Below, piece after piece: positions 26,418 to 35,155 of a DNA stretch of 64,000 nucleotides. A program made the translations under genes and the position numbers. This stretch comes from Cohnella cholangitidis (GTDB lineage: Bacteria; Bacillota; Bacilli; Paenibacillales; Paenibacillaceae), in NCBI RefSeq assembly GCF_014107495.1, contig NZ_CP041969.1:1609001-1673000 (forward strand). Direction: 5' to 3'. The notes beneath the pieces were generated by a model that did not search any database, was not told where the DNA came from, and was given only the letters and a program-made list of their open reading frames with translations. Every line of letters starts with the position of its first letter. Positions within the stretch are counted from its first letter, which is position 1.

Positions 26418-27177
26418 GCTCCTCGAGCTCCTTCCAGATTGCATTGAAGTAATCTTTGTACCTCCCTGCCTCCCGCTTCTTCCATGGAGATAAATCTTTT
26501 CCTTCGTCGAATCGTATCTCGTATACGGAAGAGATCGTGCTCGGACGTTTAGACATGACCATGACCCGATCGGCCATGCTGATCGCCTCGGACAAATCAT
26601 GGGTAACGAGCAGCGCGGTCTTGCCTTGATCTTTGATGATATGGAACACTTCTTCCGACAACGTGAGCCGCGTCTGATAATCCAACGCGGAGAACGGCTC
26701 ATCCAGCAGCAGAATATCCGGCTCCGCCACGAGCGTGCGAATCAGCGCAACCCTCTGGCGCATCCCTCCGGACAGCTGGGACGGACCATGGTACGCGAAA
26801 TCTCCCAATCCGTACCGCTCTAACAGCTCCATCGCCTTTCGCTTCGCTTCGGCCCGATCCATCCGCCGAATTTCCGCGCCGACGAGCAGATTGCTTAGGA
26901 CGTCCCGCCATTCGAATAGATGGTCATGCTGCAGCATGTAACCTACCTTCCGGGATGTCCCCGTTACCTCATGGCCGTCGATCGCTATTTTCCCTTGCGT
27001 CGGTTTCAGCATGCCGGAGATCAGGGAGAGCAGCGTGCTTTTGCCGCAGCCGCTCGGTCCCACGATGCTGATAAACTCTCCTTGCCCGATCGAGAGATTG
27101 ATGTCGCGCAACGCCTCGGTCTCCTGCTTTAGCGTAAAATAACTCAGCCCTACGTCCTTCAGCTCAATTTGCGCCAT
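26398..27177 (-). CDS. ABC importer ATPase, NitT/TauT family
   Basis: The 259-residue ATPase has Walker A GPSGCGKST, signature LSGGMRQR, Walker B ILLLDEPFSALD and H-loop LLVTHDLSEA. The MRQR form and the SALD sequence are typical of SsuB/TauB-type importers. It lies between the binding protein (13 bases upstream) and the permease (overlapping). Confidence 0.92.
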   Translation of the reverse strand: MAQIELKDVGLSYFTLKQETEALRDINLSIGQGEFISIVGPSGCGKSTLLSLISGMLKPTQGKIAIDGHEVTGTSRKVGYMLQHDHLFEWRDVLSNLLVGAEIRRMDRAEAKRKAMELLERYGLGDFAYHGPSQLSGGMRQRVALIRTLVAEPDILLLDEPFSALDYQTRLTLSEEVFHIIKDQGKTALLVTHDLSEAISMADRVMVMSKRPSTISSVYEIRFDEGKDLSPWKKREAGRYKDYFNAIWKELEEHVVPSV

Positions 27178-27190
27178 ACAGCCATCACCA

Positions 27191-28207
27191 TCAGTCCGAT
27201 TTCCCGATATTTTTCACGAAGCTCATATCCACGATTTCATCCATATTCGCCACTTTCTCCTCCGCCTTCAGCACGCCGTTCTCGATGAGCACGTTTTGCA
27301 GCGTATCGAACTGCGCTTGGGTAAGCTCCGGATTCGTCGACCACGTATTCTGGTTTTTATAGCTCTCTACCGACTTCAGGATGAGATCGTCGGGCGTGCC
27401 TTCGAAGAACGGCTTTAATGCCTTCGTAACGTCTTCATCGGATGCGGTTCCCAGCCACTTGGCGCCTTCCGCGACCGCATTGGAAAATTTCTGGATGATG
27501 TCCGGATTATCTTTAATGTAATCCGAGGTCGCGACGTAGGAAGTTTCCGGGAACGGCCCGAACGCTTCGGCCATGGAAGCGGCATAGTAGGCTTTCCCCT
27601 CTTGGACGAGCGTGGAAGCCACCGGCTCGAACAGTTGAATATAATCGCCCTGCCCGCTCGTGAACGCGCCGGCCATAGCCGGAGCCGCGAGGTTCGTAAC
27701 GACGTCGACATCCTTCACTTGTTCTTTCAACAGCGTAGAGTTCAGAACCATTTGCGGGGCGCTTCCCGGCCTCCAGCCGATCACCGTTTTCCCTTGAAGG
27801 TCGCTCCACTTGAATTGGTCGACTTTCTCGCGGGATAGCAAAAACGAGCCGTCTTTGGACGTAAGCTGGTGGAACACTTTAAGCTTCTTATCCCCTTTTT
27901 GATTGTAGATGTAGATACTGGTCTCGGGTCCGACCAAGGAGATATCCGCCGTGCCCGCGATCAATGCGGCCGCTCCCTTGTCGGAGCCTTGGGAAGTATT
28001 CATATCCACGTTTAATCCCTGATCCTCGAAGAAGCCTTGGGACATGGCCGCGTAATGCGGCGCATAGAAAATCGAGCGGATAACCTCCGAAAATTTAACC
28101 GTCGCTAATTTATCTTCGTCTTTCCCTTTATTGCCGCACGCGGCGAGCACGATCAGAAGCACGGCAGCCAAGAGCAGCGGAACTGTTTTTCTCCAGTTGA
28201 TCATCAT
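27191..28207 (-). CDS. ABC substrate-binding lipoprotein, SsuA/THI5-like
   Basis: A lipoprotein signal ends in lipobox LAAC. The mature part has the NMT1/THI5-like pattern SIFYAPHYAAMSQGFFEDQGLNV, LIAGTADISLVGPETSIY and WRPGSAPQMVLN. Relatives bind sulfonates, taurine or pyrimidine thiamine precursors. No TPP riboswitch, S-box or other leader is visible in the short upstream region, so the ligand stays open. The start may be either of two adjacent ATGs (28207 or 28204). Confidence 0.88.
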   Translation of the reverse strand: MMINWRKTVPLLLAAVLLIVLAACGNKGKDEDKLATVKFSEVIRSIFYAPHYAAMSQGFFEDQGLNVDMNTSQGSDKGAAALIAGTADISLVGPETSIYIYNQKGDKKLKVFHQLTSKDGSFLLSREKVDQFKWSDLQGKTVIGWRPGSAPQMVLNSTLLKEQVKDVDVVTNLAAPAMAGAFTSGQGDYIQLFEPVASTLVQEGKAYYAASMAEAFGPFPETSYVATSDYIKDNPDIIQKFSNAVAEGAKWLGTASDEDVTKALKPFFEGTPDDLILKSVESYKNQNTWSTNPELTQAQFDTLQNVLIENGVLKAEEKVANMDEIVDMSFVKNIGKSD

Positions 28208-28269
28208 GGTTCTCTCCCTCTGGGATTAACTTTGTCTATATGAACGGCCCGAAGCGAACCGGAATAAGA

Positions 28270-28305
28270 AAAAAGCCTTGAATAGGTAATATCCTATTCA
28301 AAGCT
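28270..28305 (-). terminator. Terminator of the pentapeptide-repeat gene
   Basis: TTGAATAGG (28278-28286) pairs perfectly with CCTATTCAA (28293-28301). On the minus strand GGCTTTTTTCTT follows. It isolates the importer operon from the upstream efflux locus. Confidence 0.85.
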
Positions 28306-28341
28306 CTATGTTCGCGTTCATTGCCTATTTAATGACAATCA

Positions 28342-29007
28342 TCAATCCTCTTTGATCGCTACGCCTAACAAATAGGCAAAGCCTCTAATCTGATCGGATC
28401 TGACGATGCAGCCCTGCAAATCTTCCAAAGTTGCGCCGATGCTCTGGAATTCGCAGGTGCTCAGATCGATTCCAGCCAACTTCGCCCCCGAGAACTGCGC
28501 TTGATCGATGGCCGTATCGGCGAACTCGACCTTGTTGAGCGAAGCATGATAATAGTCGGCCTTATCGAAATTGCTTGCCGCGAAGCCGACCGCCTTCATG
28601 TCCGCGAACCGGAAGACGGAATATTGTCCGTTGCATTGGTCGAATTTTACGTTGCGCATCGTCGAACCCGATAGATCTAACCCTAGCATTTTGCAATGAT
28701 TAAACTGCACCCGGTGCATAACCGAATCCCGCAAAATGACGTTGGATAGATCGCATCGGTTAAACACGACGTCCGTAAACTCCGCTCTCTCCAAGGCGAC
28801 TTGGTCAAATAGAACGTTCTCGAATACGATGCAGTCGAAGGTGACCTTGTCCGCCGATTGGTTCGCTATCGTTCCTTGGGAGAATTGACCGTTCTCGTAA
28901 GTTTGCCTATCTTGTATCTCGTAATCTTCGATCGTTAAAACTTCCGATCGGCCGGTTAATCTAGGAGCTTCCAACGTGCTCTTATTGGTTTTTTTATTCG
29001 TTGCCAT
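28342..29007 (-). CDS. Pentapeptide-repeat protein
   Basis: The 221-residue protein has about 25 pentapeptide units of the A(D/N)LXX type between residues 60 and 200, for example CDLSNVILRDSVMHRVQF, which fold into a right-handed quadrilateral helix. Some family members (Qnr, MfpA, AlbG) mimic DNA and protect gyrase from toxins or quinolones; most are uncharacterised. The start ATG at 29007 has GGAGG nine bases upstream; the frame extends to 29103 without a site. It follows the ECF sigma factor gene by 144 bases and could be its target. Confidence 0.85.
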   Translation of the reverse strand: MATNKKTNKSTLEAPRLTGRSEVLTIEDYEIQDRQTYENGQFSQGTIANQSADKVTFDCIVFENVLFDQVALERAEFTDVVFNRCDLSNVILRDSVMHRVQFNHCKMLGLDLSGSTMRNVKFDQCNGQYSVFRFADMKAVGFAASNFDKADYYHASLNKVEFADTAIDQAQFSGAKLAGIDLSTCEFQSIGATLEDLQGCIVRSDQIRGFAYLLGVAIKED

Positions 29008-29151
29008 GAAATCATGCCTCCGGCATCCGTTTGGATCGTAATAGGCTTCATTTACATAGTAATCATAATTCAAATGAAACCGATATACCAGTATCCGTGG
29101 CATGAACGGTGAATTCTATCCATCCGTCATCGTTGCCGGCGGCTAGTTCAG

Positions 29152-29664
29152 TCATGTCGACTTGTTACCTAAAACCTTATCTTCGACCAGCCACCTGGAC
29201 AATTGCATTTTCCCGCGCCGGACGAAGGATTTGACGGTGTTTTCGGAGCAATCGAGCAACCGGGCGATTTCGCCGTAACTGGATTGCCCGTAGATCCGTA
29301 ACATCATCGCCGTGCGCACCCGGGTCTTAAATCGCCGCAGCAATCTCCGCACAAGACTCTCGAATTCCATATTGAGGACGGCTTGCTCCGGAGTAACAAG
29401 ACTTGACGTAGCTTGGTAATCAAGCGGAAGCCAGGAAATTCGTCGTTTGCGCCGCCATTGATCGACGAAGAGACGATATCCGGTTAAGCTCAGCCACTCT
29501 CTCGGATGTTCGGGTAAATTGTCCTGTTGGCATAGCTTCAGGAAAATATCTTGCACCAGATCGGCCGCTTCTTCTCGATTTCGCGTCAAATTGAGCATGA
29601 ATTTATTCAAATAGACGGAGTGTGCCGTATACCATTCACCCAGATCGACCGGTGATCGTTCCAT
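29152..29664 (-). CDS. ECF-type sigma-70 family RNA polymerase sigma factor
   Basis: The 170-residue protein has sigma region 2 (about 10-75; NREEAADLVQDIFLKL, RLFVDQWRRKRR) and region 4 (about 105-160; SYGEIARLLDCSENTVKSFV). No anti-sigma factor gene is adjacent. It lies at the end of the second tripartite ABC operon and its start overlaps the frameshifted tail of the ATPase gene by about 28 bases, implying coupling. It may direct transcription of the operon or of the pentapeptide gene. Confidence 0.88.
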   Translation of the reverse strand: MERSPVDLGEWYTAHSVYLNKFMLNLTRNREEAADLVQDIFLKLCQQDNLPEHPREWLSLTGYRLFVDQWRRKRRISWLPLDYQATSSLVTPEQAVLNMEFESLVRRLLRRFKTRVRTAMMLRIYGQSSYGEIARLLDCSENTVKSFVRRGKMQLSRWLVEDKVLGNKST

Positions 29665-29769
29665 TCGTCTTATCGCCCCCCATCTGTTCGATCGGATCAG
29701 ACGAGATCTCGGGCGGACCGATCATGACGCGTTTCCCGTCGAATTCGAGTACCGCTTTCCCGCCGACGT

Positions 29770-30591
29770 TCATCGCATCCAAGTAAGCCTTCGGGATTTG
29801 CAGCCTGCCCGCGCGTCGATGACGACGAATTCTTCATGTTTCGTGCCGAACCTTGCCTCCTGATCGGCTATATTCGAACCCTCGGCGGCAGCGTCCGATA
29901 AGGCAGCGTCCGCTTCCCTTTTCACCCACTCCGTGCTGGTCAACCCGTCCCGAATGGCGACGACGCGGTCGACCTTGTCCGCGACGGATAGATCATGGGT
30001 GACGATGACGATCGTAACCCCCATATCCCGGTTTAGACGGCGGAAAATCTCGAGAATCCGTTCCCCCGTGGCGCTATCTACCGACCCTGTCGGTTCATCC
30101 GCAAGAACGAGGAGCGGTCGGTTGGAGAGCGCGATGGCGATCGCCACCCGCTGTTGTTCGCCGCCGCTTAATTGCGCGAGGCGGTTGCCCATCCGATGCT
30201 CCAACCCTACTGCCGCTAGCAACTGCTTAGCGTATCCACGGTCAACCTTGCCCTGAATGAGCATCGGCAACTCTACGTTCTGGAGGGCGGTGAGATAGGG
30301 AACGAGATTTCTCGCGTTATTCTGCCAAATAAAACCGACGGTTGTACGCTTATATTCGATAAGCTGCTCCTTCGTCATCTTCAGCAGATTCCACGGGCCG
30401 ACGATCGCTTGGCCCGCCGAGGGCCGATCGAGGCCGCCGAGAATGTTGAGCAACGTTGATTTGCCGCTGCCGCTGTTGCCGATTATGGCCATCATCTCGC
30501 CTTGCTCGACCGCCATATTCAAGCCCTGAAGCGCTACGACCTCGACTTCGTCGGTTTTGAAAATTTTCACAAGACCTTCGCAATGGATCAT
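29770..30591 (-). CDS. MacB/LolD-type ABC ATPase with frameshifted AbrB-like tail
   Basis: The 273-residue reading frame has Walker A GNSGSGKST, signature LSGGEQQ, Walker B VLADEPTGSVD and H-loop VTHD, and is a close paralogue of the ATPase at 764-1642. After the linker, EFVVIDA leads into nonsense (RAGCKSRRLTWMR). One base is missing near 29805-29817. With it restored the tail reads AGRLQIPKAYLDAMNVGGKA and VLEFDGKRVMIGPPE, again SpoVT/AbrB-like, and ends at 29636 within the sigma factor gene. The ATPase part should be functional either way. It follows the permease gene by 64 bases. Confidence 0.85.
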   Translation of the reverse strand: MIHCEGLVKIFKTDEVEVVALQGLNMAVEQGEMMAIIGNSGSGKSTLLNILGGLDRPSAGQAIVGPWNLLKMTKEQLIEYKRTTVGFIWQNNARNLVPYLTALQNVELPMLIQGKVDRGYAKQLLAAVGLEHRMGNRLAQLSGGEQQRVAIAIALSNRPLLVLADEPTGSVDSATGERILEIFRRLNRDMGVTIVIVTHDLSVADKVDRVVAIRDGLTSTEWVKREADAALSDAAAEGSNIADQEARFGTKHEEFVVIDARAGCKSRRLTWMR

Positions 30592-30655
30592 CGCAGGGCC
30601 TCCTTCTCCGCGACATTCGTCGTTATATCATTCATTCTTCTAACGTTCTATCGTA

Positions 30656-33445
30656 CTATCTTTCTTCGCCTAGCTTAACGGCTTGCGAGATTCGCAGCCG
30701 CCGCAATTGGAAGATGAGCAAGCAAGCCCCGGAAGCGAGCATGATCCCGGTAGCGATGTATAGCTTCATCGTATCCTCGGCCTCGAACACGATACGGAAC
30801 GGCGGTACTTGCCGGGTCCCCTCTACGCTTCCGCCCTGCAGGAACGGAAGAAACAGGCGGCTTGCGATCTTGCCTAACCCGATTCCGACGGCAACCGCCA
30901 AGCCGGTCGTGAACAACTGCTCGAGCAACAGCATGCCCGTCAGTTGTCCGCGCGACAGCCCCACTGCCCTCAGGATGCCGAGTTGAACGACCCGGCGCGA
31001 CAACGCAAAAAACCAGAAAATCAAGTATCCAAGAAGCGAAACGAGCAAGGAGATCAAAAATCCGAGACTCAGGATGCCGAAGACGCCGCCTTGCGCAGGA
31101 TGATTACGCCGTTCGTTGAGCTCACCGCGGGCATCCTTCGCGTCAACGACCGTTATGCCGCGCTCTGTCAGTGTTTCGATCACCGGCCCTAGCTTCGCGC
31201 CGTCTTCCATGTTCAACCATACGTCGTAGGGAATCTTCTCGATCTGCTGATATAGATAATCCAGATTGACCACGAAGAAAGCCGATTCCTCCGGATAGAG
31301 GCTAGGCCAGTAAGGCACGATGCCGACGACGACCAAATCCACTGCCTCATTGCCGTAACCGATCGTCATGCTAAGCGGATCGCCTTCCTTCAATCCGTAC
31401 CGCTCGGCGAAACCGGCAGATACAAGCGCCGCTTGCTCCGTTTGGCCAAGAGCGTCGAGATAGAAGTAGGGATGAATCGGATACATATCCTCGCGGAACC
31501 AAGCCGTCTTGGCGAAATCGACGTTGTCGATGCCAACGATCTGAGCGGTGCCGACGGCTTTGCCGCCGATCTCGGCTTTGCCGGTCGCCCTCATGACTCG
31601 CGCGGCCGCTTCCACGCCTTCCAAGTTCGAGTAAGCCCCGAAAGACGGTTCGTTATAGTAGATTTTGTTCTCGTCGTTCTCATCTTGAACGCCTTCCCAT
31701 GCCGCCTTCAGCAGGACGTCGCTCCCATATTGATACTTCGTGCGGTCCGACGCGTTAACGTCCATCGTTCGGGCGGCGGACGAATTGTAAACCCCGAGCC
31801 CGATCGTGAGGATCATCAAAATCATAAGGGGGTAAAAAGTCGCGGCCGATCGCGACAACTGCGTCAACGTGAGATACATCGTTACCGGCATTCGATTGTT
31901 CATCAACGCGTTCCAGGAACGCAACACATAAGGAAATAACCGTAAACATAGCAATCCTGCGGCGAACAAGAACAGTGCCGGAAAGACGAAGATGACCGGT
32001 TGAATCCCGGCTGCGCCCCCGCTCTGATCCGCGGAAGAAATCCAGCCGCTATCCAGCAAGTACCATCCGGCCGCCGCCCCGGCAAGCACTGCTACGTCCA
32101 AGTACAATCGTTGCCACAACGGCGGTCTGTCGCCGCGGGCGCGTTGCTGCGTATGCTGTACGATGGAAGACTCGGCATACGCGCGGATCGGCGCCATAGT
32201 GGCAATCACCGCGAGCGCGGTCGCGAAGGCACCGAACAACCAAGCGGCTTTGTTCCACCCGACCGGAATCGACTTGCGTCCGACGAAAGAAAGGAAGCCG
32301 CTGGAGGATCCGATCGTCTTGGCCATGAACCAAGCCAGAACGAGTCCCATCAGCATAGCCGCGCACCCGAGCAGAACGGCTTCGATCGCGTACAACGCCG
32401 TAATTTGCCTTGGACTGGCACCCCGGCTATGCAGCACGGAGATATCGCCTCTTTGGCGATCAAGCGCTTGCTTCGCGTTCAATGCAATGAAGTAGAGAAC
32501 CATCGCCAGCGCCGGTGCCGCAAGCGCGAACAGCATCGCCTGCAGCAACAGACTCTGGCGATTGAAATCATGCAGCATATCGATGAACGACAAATTCACC
32601 TTCGTATTCTCCAGCATTCGGTGCAAATCGATATCCAGCCTTTGCAGTTCGCCGACGAGCGGCGATAGATCGCTAATTCGGATATCCCGCAGGTCGAACG
32701 CGTAGAACCAACCCACCGATTCCAACGCGAGTCGGCGATCCTTGAGCAAAGCGTCCATCATCGTTTTTCGGCTCACGAGCAAAGTGTCGGCTAATCTTTC
32801 CTTCCCGTCGATCGCCAAACTCAGATCCGATTCGTCTTTCAATTTATAAGCGCCCGCAATGCGAACGGTCAGCCGATTCGTTTTCCCGTCGGCATTTTTG
32901 GCATCGTAAGTAAGCGCATCGCCGATCTTCCAACCGTAACGGCTTAACGTCTCATTAAGCACAAGGGCTTCGACGACTCCATCCTGCATGCCATCCCGGG
33001 GCATCTTCCCTTCCTGCATATCGATAAGCTCGGTTATCCCGCTCTGCGCGGCGAGCTCCATACGTGCCAACTGGCTTGAGCCACCCGCGCCTACGGGTAC
33101 CGAACGTACTGTAGACGCCGGCAAGTTCATGCGGCTTGAAAAGGCGTCCACAGGGAACCCGATTCGACCGGTCAGCTCTTCGCCGATCCATCTATCCATT
33201 TCCGCAAGCGCTTCCCTATCCGTATCTTCCGAACCGCCCGACTGGAATTTAAGATATAAAGATGCCGCGGGCAGTCCTTTCGTCTCTTCCTGAAGAGACT
33301 TCGCGACAAGCCTTTTCAAAGTGCCGTCGGCATACATCGGAATGCTCATCGCGAACGACGCGGCCACCGTCAGCCCAAGCAACGTGCTGAGCGTAAACCA
33401 GCGGTTCTGCCACATTTTCAGCACAAGGTAGCCGATGATCCGCAT
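30656..33445 (-). CDS. FtsX-type ABC transporter permease (MacB-like)
   Basis: The 929-residue protein has the same plan as the permease at 1646-4528: N-terminal membrane helix (about 15-36), extracellular domain, a first FtsX helix group (about 300-550), a second extracellular domain, and three C-terminal helices with LSRRVVQLGILRAVGLSRGQ. Its ATG overlaps the last base of the adaptor stop (TAATG). It would form the membrane core of a second MacAB-like machine. Confidence 0.88.
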   Translation of the reverse strand: MRIIGYLVLKMWQNRWFTLSTLLGLTVAASFAMSIPMYADGTLKRLVAKSLQEETKGLPAASLYLKFQSGGSEDTDREALAEMDRWIGEELTGRIGFPVDAFSSRMNLPASTVRSVPVGAGGSSQLARMELAAQSGITELIDMQEGKMPRDGMQDGVVEALVLNETLSRYGWKIGDALTYDAKNADGKTNRLTVRIAGAYKLKDESDLSLAIDGKERLADTLLVSRKTMMDALLKDRRLALESVGWFYAFDLRDIRISDLSPLVGELQRLDIDLHRMLENTKVNLSFIDMLHDFNRQSLLLQAMLFALAAPALAMVLYFIALNAKQALDRQRGDISVLHSRGASPRQITALYAIEAVLLGCAAMLMGLVLAWFMAKTIGSSSGFLSFVGRKSIPVGWNKAAWLFGAFATALAVIATMAPIRAYAESSIVQHTQQRARGDRPPLWQRLYLDVAVLAGAAAGWYLLDSGWISSADQSGGAAGIQPVIFVFPALFLFAAGLLCLRLFPYVLRSWNALMNNRMPVTMYLTLTQLSRSAATFYPLMILMILTIGLGVYNSSAARTMDVNASDRTKYQYGSDVLLKAAWEGVQDENDENKIYYNEPSFGAYSNLEGVEAAARVMRATGKAEIGGKAVGTAQIVGIDNVDFAKTAWFREDMYPIHPYFYLDALGQTEQAALVSAGFAERYGLKEGDPLSMTIGYGNEAVDLVVVGIVPYWPSLYPEESAFFVVNLDYLYQQIEKIPYDVWLNMEDGAKLGPVIETLTERGITVVDAKDARGELNERRNHPAQGGVFGILSLGFLISLLVSLLGYLIFWFFALSRRVVQLGILRAVGLSRGQLTGMLLLEQLFTTGLAVAVGIGLGKIASRLFLPFLQGGSVEGTRQVPPFRIVFEAEDTMKLYIATGIMLASGACLLIFQLRRLRISQAVKLGEER

Positions 33446-34452
33446 TATTTCCCCACGACCTTCTGGCCTTCCTCGAGCCCTTTGATGATTTCTACGTCAA
33501 TCGATGTTTGCACGCCTACTTCTACGTCCACCTCGCCTTTGCTGCCGTCGGCATTCGATACGAGCACGTAGTTTCGGCTGTTCTGCTTCCGAAGCGCTGC
33601 TACCGGAATATGCAGCACGTTCTCCCGTCTCTCGACGATAACGGAAGCGGATAGCGGAGTGCCATGCCCAACGTTGGCAGGCGGCTTTTTCAGATCGATC
33701 AGAGCGTACGAATCGAGTGAGTCTTCCTCCATCCCGGAGGTGCTGACCGGCAACCTTCTTACCGTTCCCGCATGATCTCCGGCCGTATTGATTCCGACCG
33801 TCGTCTCCATTCCCGGAGCGATGCTCGCCAGATCGCTCGAACCGAATTGGACGGCAACGACGAGCGAGTTCATGTCGGCAATTTGCCCGACTTTCTCGTA
33901 AGCTTTCGCCATATCGCCTTTTTCAGCCGTAAAGCTGACGATCGTGCCGTCATACGGGGCGGTCAGTACCGAACCTTCGAGTTCCTTTCGTAGTTCAGCC
34001 AACTCTCCCTTCATCAACTCGTATTCCAACTGCTGTTTGCGAAGCAGAATCTCATTGCTTTCGGTTGAATCGCGCATCGCGGCTTTCATATCGAGCTCGG
34101 CTTTTTCCAGTTCGATTTCCTTTCTGAGGATCTGGCTTTCTATATCCCCCGTATCGAGCTCCGCCAGCACCTGCCCCTTTTTCGCTTGGTCGCCGGCCTT
34201 TACCCGGACATCGATGATCCGACGGTTATCTTCCGTGAACATCAGATTTTCTTCTCTCTCCGACATCAGCTTACCGGACCCGCTTACCTTCGTTTCCAAC
34301 GTGCCGCGCTCCACCGGATACACCGGTTTTTGCGAAATTTTCGGCGTACGGATCGCGGGCAATTTTTCGGTTTGCTCCTCCTGAGGGAGCAGAGCGGAGC
34401 ATCCGGTCAAGAGCGATAAGATCGACACGGCGATCAAAATCCGGCTTGCCAT
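33445..34452 (-). CDS. Lipoprotein membrane-fusion adaptor (HlyD/MacA family)
   Basis: The signal peptide ends in lipobox LTGC. Half-lipoyl motifs are VKAGDQAKKGQVLAEL and YDGTIVSFTAEKGDMA, flanking a helical hairpin, and the C-terminus has VEVGVQTSIDVEIIKGLEEG. It is the paralogue of the adaptor at 4567-5589. I chose ATG 34452 because AGGA lies eight bases upstream and it lies just 10 bases after the ATPase stop; longer starts overlap that gene. Confidence 0.86.
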   Translation of the reverse strand: MASRILIAVSILSLLTGCSALLPQEEQTEKLPAIRTPKISQKPVYPVERGTLETKVSGSGKLMSEREENLMFTEDNRRIIDVRVKAGDQAKKGQVLAELDTGDIESQILRKEIELEKAELDMKAAMRDSTESNEILLRKQQLEYELMKGELAELRKELEGSVLTAPYDGTIVSFTAEKGDMAKAYEKVGQIADMNSLVVAVQFGSSDLASIAPGMETTVGINTAGDHAGTVRRLPVSTSGMEEDSLDSYALIDLKKPPANVGHGTPLSASVIVERRENVLHIPVAALRKQNSRNYVLVSNADGSKGEVDVEVGVQTSIDVEIIKGLEEGQKVVGK

Positions 34453-34462
34453 CCCGATTGTC

Positions 34463-35155
34463 CTATTCCGGAACGATCCGGCCATCGACCATTTGATAAA
34501 CAACATCCGCCGCCCCCCATAAAGTAGAATCGTGCGTGGTCATGCAGACCGCAATGCCTTCGGTTTCCACGATTTCCCGGAATACCGAGATTACGCGCGC
34601 GGCCATAAGCGAATCAAGCTCCGCCGTCGGCTCGTCCGCTAACAACAGATAAGGCTTGTGGGCAATCGCCTTGGCGATCGCCACGCGCTGTTGCTCGCCT
34701 CCCGACAATTCGAACGGACGATGGCGCGCCCGTTTCGTCAATCCTACGAGATCAAGGCAACGCGCCACCCGATCTTTCCATTCCTTCCGCGGAACTCCGG
34801 CCATGCGCAAGCTTAGTTCGACGTTCTCCCAAGCGGTAAGCAACGGCAGCAACGCGAACGTTTGGAAAATAAACCCGATTTCCTGTCGGCGCACGACGGT
34901 TAACTGCTTGTCGCTCCATTGATGAAACGGACGACCTCGAAAGAACACTTCGCCTTCCGAAGGCCGTTCGAGCCCTCCGAGCAAATTGAGCAGCGTCGTC
35001 TTCCCCGATCCGGAACGTCCGCGCAGCATCGTAAGCCTGCCGGCCGAAACCGACATCTCGATGCCTTTCAGCACGTCGACCTGCCGGTTGCTTGAGAGGA
35101 AGCTTTTGCGTATGCCCCGCACGTCGAGGCATGGTGCCTCCTGCTCAATTGCCAT
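34463..35155 (-). CDS. ABC transporter ATP-binding protein (LolD/MacB type)
   Basis: The 230-residue ATPase has Walker A GRSGSGKTT, signature LSGGEQQR, Walker B LLLADEPTAELD and H-loop MTTHD. It is paralogous to the ATPase at 5573-6265. Its ATG overlaps the stop of the solute-binding protein gene (TAATG), so the binding protein and the efflux-type transporter are translationally coupled. Confidence 0.9.
   Translation of the reverse strand: MAIEQEAPCLDVRGIRKSFLSSNRQVDVLKGIEMSVSAGRLTMLRGRSGSGKTTLLNLLGGLERPSEGEVFFRGRPFHQWSDKQLTVVRRQEIGFIFQTFALLPLLTAWENVELSLRMAGVPRKEWKDRVARCLDLVGLTKRARHRPFELSGGEQQRVAIAKAIAHKPYLLLADEPTAELDSLMAARVISVFREIVETEGIAVCMTTHDSTLWGAADVVYQMVDGRIVPE

Noticed and set aside
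26418..26702. N-terminal extension of the NitT/TauT permease
   Set aside because: It overlaps most of the ATPase gene end and reads as low-complexity Arg/Ser sequence; ATG 26417 gives the normal family length.
28208..28260. TPP riboswitch in front of the THI5-like binding-protein gene
   Set aside because: The gap to the preceding terminator is too short and no thi-box sequence is visible.
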